Below, piece after piece: positions 1-4,339 of a stretch of 11,818 bases of DNA. The notes under the pieces are model-generated. The model had not been told where the DNA came from, ran no database searches, and was given only the letters and a program-made list of their open reading frames with translations. The stretch's first letter is position 1; every line of letters begins with the position of its first letter. The stretch comes from an uncultured Chitinophagaceae bacterium (GTDB taxonomy: Bacteria; Bacteroidota; Bacteroidia; Chitinophagales; Chitinophagaceae): positions 1-11,818 of the forward strand of contig CALCEA010000114.1 of NCBI GenBank assembly GCA_937900675.1. Reading direction: 5' to 3'. The position numbers were made by a program, and so were the translations under genes.

Positions 1-284
1 TTCCAAAAGCGATTGTGAATATTCATCCAGCCTTGTTACCAAATTATGGCGGAAAGGGAATGTACGGAGCAAGAGTTCATGAAGCAGTGATTGCAGCAGG
101 TGAAAGTAAATCAGGTATCACCATACATTGGGTGGATGCAAACTATGATGAAGGAGATATTATCTTCCAAGCAGAATGCATCATCGAAGCAGGAGATACT
201 CCTGATGTTTTGGCACAAAAAATACATGCACTAGAACATCAACACTTTGCTCCAGTGATAGAAAAATTATTGCGCAATAAATAA
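1..284 (+). CDS. purN: Phosphoribosylglycinamide formyltransferase (GART), 3' part
   Basis: Partial gene: the reading frame is open from the left edge (first full codon at position 3) and ends at TAA 282-284, giving 93 visible residues, roughly the C-terminal half of a ~190-residue family member. PurN transfers a formyl group from 10-formyl-THF to GAR in cytoplasmic de novo purine synthesis. The visible part begins with the family's active-site segment PKAIVNIHPALLP, containing the catalytic Asn (visible residue 6) and His (8), followed by the YGGKGMYG loop. The catalytic Asp is in YDEGD (residue 49), matching N106/H108/D144 of the E. coli enzyme from family knowledge. No defect is visible. 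A GTG at 15 is an internal Val codon, not a start. The minus-strand gene ending at 293 converges on it with an 8-base gap and no obvious terminator between them. Confidence 0.95.
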   Translation, partial: PKAIVNIHPALLPNYGGKGMYGARVHEAVIAAGESKSGITIHWVDANYDEGDIIFQAECIIEAGDTPDVLAQKIHALEHQHFAPVIEKLLRNK

Positions 285-292
285 GAAAATAC

Positions 293-742
293 TTAATTGA
301 TTTTTTTCAGCCAATTTAAAAATTCAATGGCCTGTTCTTTTGTAGAACTTGCAACAATACTTCCACTTGGATTGGATATAGAAACAAAAACACCTATCAC
401 TCCTTTATCAAATTTAAATAAAGTATAAGTGGGTTTTTCAAAATAAGCATTTGCTTTAGCATCAGATAAACTTTCAATCGTTTTTTCTAAGCAAGCTGTA
501 AAATCTTTAATCTCCGATAATTGATGAAGTGTAATGGTATCAACAATTTCTTTATAAATGGTTTGATCGTTCTTATATAATATTTGAACAGTATGAGAAG
601 ACTGATTGTTTTCAATAGTTTTACTCCATTGATAAATTAAATTACCATTAGTTGATTTACTAATAACGGGGCTTTGAGCACTAGACTTTATTGCAAACAA
701 ACACGCAAGAAGGACTAGACAATTTTTGGGGGCAAATGTCAT
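293..742 (-). CDS. Small secreted protein of unknown function
   Basis: I do not recognise the family. The ATG at 742 gives 149 residues; the frame also allows a TTG three codons earlier (751), but ATG is preferred and sits about 17 bases after a consensus -7 promoter element. The N-terminus is a signal peptide: MTFAPKNC, a hydrophobic run LVLLACLFAI, then KSSAQS with likely cleavage near SSA/Q. The mature part of about 125 residues has mixed, strand-like sequence, one Cys, and ends in a predicted helix (EQAIEFLNWLKKIN). There is no lipobox, so it is probably periplasmic or secreted. It converges with purN and is 91 bases downstream of the stop of the membrane TPR gene, which lies on the same strand. 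It has its own candidate promoter and is probably monocistronic. The existence of the gene is fairly sure; its function is not known. Confidence 0.75.
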   Translation of the reverse strand: MTFAPKNCLVLLACLFAIKSSAQSPVISKSTNGNLIYQWSKTIENNQSSHTVQILYKNDQTIYKEIVDTITLHQLSEIKDFTACLEKTIESLSDAKANAYFEKPTYTLFKFDKGVIGVFVSISNPSGSIVASSTKEQAIEFLNWLKKIN

Positions 743-759
743 ACAATACAATTAGGACG

Positions 760-767
760 CAAATCTA
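760..767 (-). promoter_or_regulatory. Candidate -7 promoter element for the small secreted protein
   Basis: On the minus strand this reads TAGATTTG, an exact match to the Bacteroidota -7 consensus TAnnTTTG, 17 bases upstream of the ATG at 742. A weak -33-like TTG lies at 783-785, but its 15-base spacer is shorter than the usual ~19, so the -33 call is poor. It would give a short 5' leader. An 8-base degenerate motif in AT-rich DNA can occur by chance. Confidence 0.4.
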
Positions 768-833
768 ATGGAATAATAAATTCAACATTCGATTTTATAT
801 TCCGCTAATCATATTTATTAAAATATTATATAA

Positions 834-1490
834 TTAACCTGGCATACGAGAAATGTATTTCTCGATTTCTTTGATTTGATCTACTACTTGTTTAGTAGTT
901 GGTTTACAAGCTTTGGCTTTTCTAAAATAATCTTTAGCTGCGCGGAACTCGCGTTTATTCATAAATATTTGACACATGCTTAAAAAAGCAACTGCTTCAG
1001 ATTCTTTATCAGGAATACCAGCACGAATTGCAGCACGAATATATGCTTCACCTTGTTTGATATCTCCTTTCTGCATGGCCATCATACCTAATTGTAATTT
1101 ATTAGCACCTTCTGCTTCAGGCATTGCAGATCCTAAATCACTACTTTTTTTCAAATGCTTTTCAGCAGTATCAAAATCTTGTTTTACCATCGCCAAGTTA
1201 CCCTTGATAGTATAATAAGTACTTCTTACTGGTTTATATAATAATTGAGGCCACCAAATTGTAGCTAAAATGCGCTCCACTTCTTCCATATCTCCTGCCT
1301 CCATTGGCGCTTGCACCAAACGAAGAGGTCCAATAAAGAAATGACTTAAAATACCAATCAATCCAAGAAAATACAATGGGAATACTGGCCAAAAACCAGC
1401 TACACCTGTTAATTCCAATCCCAAGCCAATAGCCACCGACAAAAGGCTTAACCAAAATCTGTACTTAATGATGATATTATAAAAACCCAT
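834..1490 (-). CDS. Membrane-anchored TPR-repeat protein
   Basis: The ATG at 1490 gives 218 residues; a GTG 15 codons upstream (1535) is in frame but would start inside the promoter region, so ATG is preferred. Two hydrophobic segments at about 11-28 and 33-52 form a membrane hairpin, followed by a soluble helical part with about three TPR-like repeats: residues ~91-121 (with GNLAMVKQDFDTAEKHL), ~130-158 (GMMAMQKGDIKQGEAYI) and ~165-198 (NKREFRAAKDYFRKA). Each shows the Gly/Ala spacing and helix-turn-helix pattern of the family. TPRs are protein-binding scaffolds; the partner cannot be read from the sequence. The domain faces the cytoplasm if the hairpin is in the usual N-in orientation. The gene is divergent from tRNA-Arg with overlapping promoter regions. 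No enzyme motif is present. Confidence 0.85.
   Translation of the reverse strand: MGFYNIIIKYRFWLSLLSVAIGLGLELTGVAGFWPVFPLYFLGLIGILSHFFIGPLRLVQAPMEAGDMEEVERILATIWWPQLLYKPVRSTYYTIKGNLAMVKQDFDTAEKHLKKSSDLGSAMPEAEGANKLQLGMMAMQKGDIKQGEAYIRAAIRAGIPDKESEAVAFLSMCQIFMNKREFRAAKDYFRKAKACKPTTKQVVDQIKEIEKYISRMPG
847..864. repeat. Short inverted repeat at the 3' end of the TPR gene
   Basis: Eight-base perfect arms (CGAGAAAT and ATTTCTCG) separated by two bases, inside the last codons of the TPR gene, encoding part of the EKYISR tail. It may be a 3'-end hairpin that stabilises the message or helps termination. There is no U-tract directly after it on the minus strand, so it is not a classical terminator. 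With a 2-base loop the innermost pair would have to open. Confidence 0.4.
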
Positions 1491-1510
1491 AGTTGAATGT
1501 TTAGGAGGCG

Positions 1511-1541
1511 TAAAGATACCAAAATATAGTGTCACTTGAAA
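1511..1541 (-). promoter_or_regulatory. Candidate promoter of the TPR membrane protein gene
   Basis: On the minus strand a -7-like TATCTTTA (1518-1511) matches TAnnTTTG at all but the last position. It is preceded, with a 19-base spacer, by TTTC at 1541-1538, one base off the -33 consensus TTTG. The leader to the ATG at 1490 would be short. It lies back to back with the tRNA promoter. Confidence 0.4.
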
Positions 1542-1549
1542 AGAATGGC

Positions 1550-1557
1550 TATTTTTG
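1550..1557 (+). promoter_or_regulatory. Candidate -7 promoter element of tRNA-Arg
   Basis: TATTTTTG matches the Bacteroidota -7 consensus TAnnTTTG exactly and ends 6 bases before the mature tRNA 5' end (1564), so transcription would start at or just before the tRNA, leaving almost no 5' leader. No convincing -33 TTTG lies at the expected distance. The nearest TTG, at 1536-1538, is only 11 bases away. Confidence 0.5.
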
Positions 1558-1563
1558 CCGCTC

Positions 1564-1635
1564 GGTCCCGTAGTTTAATGGATAAAACGAGCGTTTCCTA
1601 AACGCTTGATATGAGTTCGATTCTCGTCGGGACTA
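1564..1635 (+). tRNA. trnR-CCT: tRNA-Arg (anticodon CCT)
   Basis: A complete 72-base cloverleaf can be folded by hand. The acceptor stem pairs GGTCCCG (1564-1570) with CGGGACT (1628-1634), with one G-T pair at the end. The D stem is GTTT/AAAC around an AATGGATA loop. The anticodon stem AGCGT/ACGCT encloses TTCCTAA, with anticodon CCT at 1597-1599, which reads AGG arginine codons. The variable loop is TGAT, and the T stem ATGAG/CTCGT encloses TTCGATT. The discriminator base is A at 1635. CCA is not encoded (CAA follows), so it must be added after transcription. An intrinsic terminator follows 5 bases later, so it is a single-tRNA transcription unit. Confidence 0.97.
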
Positions 1636-1640
1636 CAAAG

Positions 1641-1667
1641 CCTCAACACGAAGTGTTGGGGTTTTTT
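1641..1667 (+). terminator. Intrinsic terminator of tRNA-Arg
   Basis: A 9-bp stem, CCTCAACAC (1641-1649) with GTGTTGGGG (1653-1661), including one T-G pair, closes a GAA triloop and is followed immediately by six T (1662-1667). It starts 5 bases after the tRNA, so it terminates tRNA-Arg. Confidence 0.9.
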
Positions 1668-1714
1668 AATACGAAGACACGAAACAAGCTTGCTTGATTG
1701 AGTGAAAGAGTATT

Positions 1715-1750
1715 AAAAAACCACTAAGCAACTCGAAGAGTTGTTTAGTG
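1715..1750 (-). terminator. Intrinsic terminator of the gloA2 operon
   Basis: Thirteen-base arms at 1722-1734 and 1738-1750 pair throughout, with one position G-T or A-C depending on strand, around a 3-base loop (GAA on the plus strand, TTC on the minus). On the minus strand the hairpin is followed by G and then six T (the A run at 1715-1720 on the plus strand). Reading leftward it lies 68 bases after the stop of the VOC gene, so it ends that two-gene unit and faces the tRNA terminator. Confidence 0.8.
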
Positions 1751-1781
1751 AAGGCTTTGGGCTAATTCAATGCGCGAAGAA

Positions 1782-1805
1782 GGCAGATGAGCCTGCGAAT
1801 CTGCC
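1782..1805. repeat. Small inverted repeat between the gloA2 stop and its terminator
   Basis: Seven-base perfect arms GGCAGAT (1782-1788) and ATCTGCC (1799-1805) enclose a 10-base loop. It lies in the 3' untranslated region of the VOC gene, 14 bases after its stop, ahead of the main terminator. No U-tract follows. Its role is unknown; it could be an mRNA 3' stabilising hairpin. The remaining bases between 1668 and 1818 show no gene. Confidence 0.35.
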
Positions 1806-1818
1806 AGTCTCGCTACTA

Positions 1819-2214
1819 CTAATTTTCATACAATTCCAAAGGCAAACCATCTGGGTCTGCGAAAAATGTAAATCGTTTATTGGTAAGTGTATCAATACGA
1901 ATAGGTTCACAAACAACACCTTTTGATGCTAATGCTGCAATAGAAGCTTCAATATCTTTCACACTAAATGCTAAATGTCTTAATCCACAAGATTCAGGTT
2001 GAGAAGGTCTAGCAGGTGGATTAGGAAAAGAGAATAATTCAATAATATAATTCCCATTGATAGCTAAGTCTAATTTATAGGAATCTCTTTCAGCTCTAAA
2101 AGTTTCTTTGACAATAGTACAGCCTAATACTTCTGTATAAAATTTCTTAGATACTTCATAGTTAGAGCAGATGATTGCGATATGATGAACTGATTCTAGT
2201 TGAGGATTATTCAT
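1819..2214 (-). CDS. gloA2: VOC metalloprotein, YaeR/SMU1112c (GloA2) family, glyoxalase I-like
   Basis: A 131-residue single VOC protein of normal family length, starting at ATG 2214. It resembles E. coli YaeR closely along its whole length: VHHIAII near the start, RDSYKLDL, the IIELFSFP strand, GLRHLAFSV, KRFTFF and the C-terminal DPDGLPLELYE. The four metal ligands expected for two paired beta-alpha-beta-beta-beta modules are all present: H11, E59, H80 and E127. The family is related to glyoxalase I and is predicted to bind a divalent metal in the cytoplasm. The physiological substrate is not established, so methylglyoxal detoxification is only a possibility. It begins 9 bases after the stop of the upstream membrane-protein gene, so the two are probably cotranscribed, and it ends with the terminator at 1715-1750. 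Confidence 0.92.
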   Translation of the reverse strand: MNNPQLESVHHIAIICSNYEVSKKFYTEVLGCTIVKETFRAERDSYKLDLAINGNYIIELFSFPNPPARPSQPESCGLRHLAFSVKDIEASIAALASKGVVCEPIRIDTLTNKRFTFFADPDGLPLELYEN

Positions 2215-2223
2215 AAGTTAAAT

Positions 2224-2643
2224 TTAAAGCATTTTGTCTTTCCATACTTTAACATCATAAATGATGGAATTGAGAGAATGATCTTTATCAAGGAAGTTTA
2301 AAAAACTATTTAAAGTTCGACCTAAAGGACTTAAAGTATTGGTGATACTATTCTTTCCAATTACACTACTGATTGTTTCGTTCTTATTTCCAAAATAATA
2401 TGTCTGAACATCATTCATAAGTAAAATATCATTTAATAAATGCTGCATGGTGACATTACCTACTTCATCTAGCACCAATGCAACTTCAATAAAATAAACA
2501 TTCAAAGATTTTGCTTTTGAAGAGCAGGTTTGTCTTATCAATGCATAGATAAACCCAATGGGTGCTGTAGTAATTACCAATAGCAATGCCACACAAAAAA
2601 GTAAGAAACTCATTAAAATACTATGTGGTTCTCTTGTTTTCAT
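2224..2643 (-). CDS. Single-pass membrane protein of unknown function
   Basis: I do not recognise this family. The ATG at 2643 gives 139 residues. After a short basic N-terminus (MKTREPHS) there is one long hydrophobic segment, about residues 10-36, consistent with a membrane anchor or uncleaved signal. A soluble part of about 100 residues follows, with KAKSLNVYFIEVALVLDEVGN, a helical stretch QHLLNDILLMND, and the tail SFLNFLDKDHSLNSIIYDVKVW. No catalytic motif is visible. The 9-base spacing to gloA2 suggests an operon with this gene first. No clear TAnnTTTG promoter was found upstream; a perfect 12-base AT palindrome lies at 2678-2689. It is divergent from the caspase gene. The coding call rests on length, plausible composition and tight spacing. 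Confidence 0.75.
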   Translation of the reverse strand: MKTREPHSILMSFLLFCVALLLVITTAPIGFIYALIRQTCSSKAKSLNVYFIEVALVLDEVGNVTMQHLLNDILLMNDVQTYYFGNKNETISSVIGKNSITNTLSPLGRTLNSFLNFLDKDHSLNSIIYDVKVWKDKML

Positions 2644-2702
2644 AAAAATATTTTTTAGACTGTTTTCTAATACTACTATTTTATAAAATGAATATCTAAA
2701 AA

Positions 2703-2755
2703 CCTTTCATTGGATTCACTTAGAATCCTTTCTAGAAAAGGCTTTCAGGCCTTTC
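2703..2755. promoter_or_regulatory. Divergent spacer with two hairpins and three CCTTTC copies
   Basis: In the 183-base gap between the divergent starts at 2643 and 2827 there are two small perfect inverted repeats. GGATTC/GAATCC (2712-2728) has a 5-base loop and AAAGGC/GCCTTT (2737-2754) has a 6-base loop. CCTTTC occurs at 2703, 2727 and 2750, spaced 24 and 23 bases apart. Neither hairpin has a T-tract. They could be regulator binding sites for the divergent units, but the repeats are short and this is inference. Confidence 0.3.
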
Positions 2756-2826
2756 ACTAAAAGTAAAATTTTAATTTGGAACTAACTATTTTATTTCTAC
2801 TTTCAAATAAACAAACTCTATATTTT

Positions 2827-3636
2827 ATGAAAAGTAAAGCACTATTAGTAGGTATTAATCAATATCCTGATCCTCGAAATTCTTTAAGAGGTTGTATCAA
2901 TGATATTGTAGATATGGAACATTTTATTTCTGTAACGCATCCTATTTATCCAACAGCTCAAATCAAAAAATTAACAGACAAGGCTGCCACCAAAAAAGGC
3001 ATAGTAGAACAATTAGAATGGCTTTTAGAAGGAATTGAAGCTGGAGATCAAATTTTATTTCATTATAGTGGACATGGGGCTCAATTACCTTGTCTGAAAA
3101 TTGCCGGTGATGTTTGGGAAGAAAAAGATGGATTGGACGAAATTATCTGTCCTTATGATTTCGATGGCAGCAATGCAACTGCTTTAAGAGACAATGAGTT
3201 TGCTCAAATTTTTTCAAAGATCCCCAAAGGGGTACATTTTATATGGATATCAGATTCTTGTCATGCTGAAGATTTATCTAGAGACCCTTTTGAGCCAAAT
3301 GATGAATTTGCTACCACCTATAGAAATTTCACAGGTAATTTTTTAAGGGAAAATATTGTTTCAAGTAATGTAGCAGAGGCCAAACCTAACGAAAAGCATC
3401 TTAATGGCGCCTTACTCAGTGCCTGTGCATCTCACGAGCTAAGTGCTGATGCTTATATCAACAAAAGGTTTAATGGAGCGTTTACACATTACCTCATCAA
3501 GAATCTTACTAAGTATGCAACAACTATGCCTTTAAAACAAATTATTCAATTAGTGGATAGAGAACTAGCTGCAAATAATTATGATCAGAGGCCCAAAACC
3601 GAAGGATTGCTTGAAAACAAATTGTTCTTTATTTAA
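2827..3636 (+). CDS. Caspase-like cysteine peptidase (peptidase C14 family, metacaspase/orthocaspase type)
   Basis: The ATG at 2827 gives 269 residues starting MKSKALLVGINQYP, the usual first strand of bacterial caspase folds; a TTG 17 codons upstream (2776) is in frame but adds sequence unlike the family. The p20-like domain carries the catalytic dyad: His83 in HYSGHGAQ and Cys145 in ISDSCHAED. Both fall at the ends of hydrophobic strands, with RGCINDI and the acidic DGLDEIICPYD segment in between, as in metacaspases. A later GALLSACASHELSADA segment and the C-terminal PLKQIIQLVDREL helix complete the fold. There is no signal peptide or fused effector or sensor domain, so it is a bare cytoplasmic peptidase. 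Family members usually cleave after Arg or Lys; specificity here is untested. It is probably cotranscribed with the downstream 230-residue gene (10-base gap). A weak promoter-like pair lies at 2775-2778 and ~2798-2805. Confidence 0.9.
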   Translation: MKSKALLVGINQYPDPRNSLRGCINDIVDMEHFISVTHPIYPTAQIKKLTDKAATKKGIVEQLEWLLEGIEAGDQILFHYSGHGAQLPCLKIAGDVWEEKDGLDEIICPYDFDGSNATALRDNEFAQIFSKIPKGVHFIWISDSCHAEDLSRDPFEPNDEFATTYRNFTGNFLRENIVSSNVAEAKPNEKHLNGALLSACASHELSADAYINKRFNGAFTHYLIKNLTKYATTMPLKQIIQLVDRELAANNYDQRPKTEGLLENKLFFI

Positions 3637-3646
3637 AACTTACACT

Positions 3647-4339
3647 ATGAAAAATATTCTTGTCGAGCGCTATTTAACTTATAAGCTAAAACGCAATTTA
3701 CTGGTTATACTTTTTTTGATGGTTATTTTTTTGTCAGAGGGTCGGGCCGCGCCTGCGGCGCGGCCCTTAGCCATCCCAACACAAGGTGTTTTTCAACGCT
3801 TGATAAAAATCAAATATAGTTCAGAGCTTTATCTAATTATCAAAGCTAAAGAAGCTAATAAGTTGAATAAACCCGAGTTGGTAGATTCAGCACTTGCAAT
3901 ATATAATACCATAAGATGGAATTTAGATGGATTGGTATATCAGTTAAGCGGCGACCTTGTCGCCGCCAATAGTCCCAAAAAACTTAGACAATTAAATACT
4001 TGGTGTTTAAATAATGAACCAAATAATGAAAACAGATTAGATAAAATCAAGATAACAACAGAGGCGCAAGCAATTCAACAAATTGAAGCATTTTGCACTT
4101 TATATATTCCAGCATTTTCGAGTAAAAATACAGAAGTAGAAAATCAACAAATTGATACCCATATGGGAGCAGTCAAAAATATTAATCTTACAACCAATGT
4201 GTTTTATGTATTGAAAGACTCTTATAGCTTTATTAAAGGGCTAAATGATTTAAAAACACAAAAGACCCAAGCTTTGGTTGAAATATTGGACCAAATAAGA
4301 CTAGCAAGTCCACAGGAATTATTAAAACAAATAAAATAA
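3647..4339 (+). CDS. Membrane-anchored or secreted protein of unknown function with in-frame GC palindromes
   Basis: I do not recognise this family. The ATG at 3647 gives 230 residues; an in-frame upstream ATG at 3581 lies inside the caspase gene and is unlikely. The N-terminus has Arg/Lys (VERYLTYKLKR) followed by a hydrophobic run at about 18-30 (NLLVILFLMVIFL): a signal peptide or membrane anchor. The remainder is mostly helical and polar, with KSKs absent but KKLRQLN, EAQAIQQIEAFCTLY and a C-terminal QALVEILDQIRLASPQELL. Cys are at about 120 and 150. Two GC-rich perfect palindromes lie in the frame, encoding roughly residues 33-40 (RAAPAARP, at the possible signal cleavage region) and 101-107 (SGDLVAA). 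The caspase gene ends 10 bases upstream, suggesting that this protein is a partner, substrate or regulator of the peptidase. Its stop abuts the convergent dehydratase stop with no gap. Confidence 0.8.
   Translation: MKNILVERYLTYKLKRNLLVILFLMVIFLSEGRAAPAARPLAIPTQGVFQRLIKIKYSSELYLIIKAKEANKLNKPELVDSALAIYNTIRWNLDGLVYQLSGDLVAANSPKKLRQLNTWCLNNEPNNENRLDKIKITTEAQAIQQIEAFCTLYIPAFSSKNTEVENQQIDTHMGAVKNINLTTNVFYVLKDSYSFIKGLNDLKTQKTQALVEILDQIRLASPQELLKQIK
3744..3766. repeat. GC-rich perfect palindrome inside the coding sequence (copy 1)
   Basis: Ten-base perfect arms GGGCCGCGCC (3744-3753) and GGCGCGGCCC (3757-3766) enclose a 3-base TGC loop. Every arm base is G or C within an otherwise AT-rich gene. It lies in frame just after the hydrophobic N-terminal segment and uses codons (CGG, GCG, CCC) that are uncommon in the neighbouring genes. 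It looks like a small inserted palindromic element. Confidence 0.8.
3948..3966. repeat. GC-rich perfect palindrome inside the coding sequence (copy 2)
   Basis: Eight-base perfect arms GCGGCGAC (3948-3955) and GTCGCCGC (3959-3966) enclose a 3-base CTT loop. It is in the same gene as the palindrome at 3744, begins at the same codon position (second base), and is again much more GC-rich than its flanks. The arm sequence differs from copy 1, so the likeness is in architecture rather than identity. Confidence 0.7.

Noticed and set aside
1668..1818. Possible second tRNA or small RNA after tRNA-Arg
   Set aside because: Only the minus-strand terminator and a small hairpin are present; no cloverleaf can be folded.
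1741..1926. Plus-strand open frame of 61 codons after the terminators
   Set aside because: It begins inside a terminator hairpin and runs antisense into gloA2; there is no protein-like pattern.
3222..3232. CCCC-AAA-GGGG hairpin in the caspase gene, considered as a third palindromic insertion
   Set aside because: The 4-bp arms are too short to separate from chance, and the encoded residues are unremarkable for the family.
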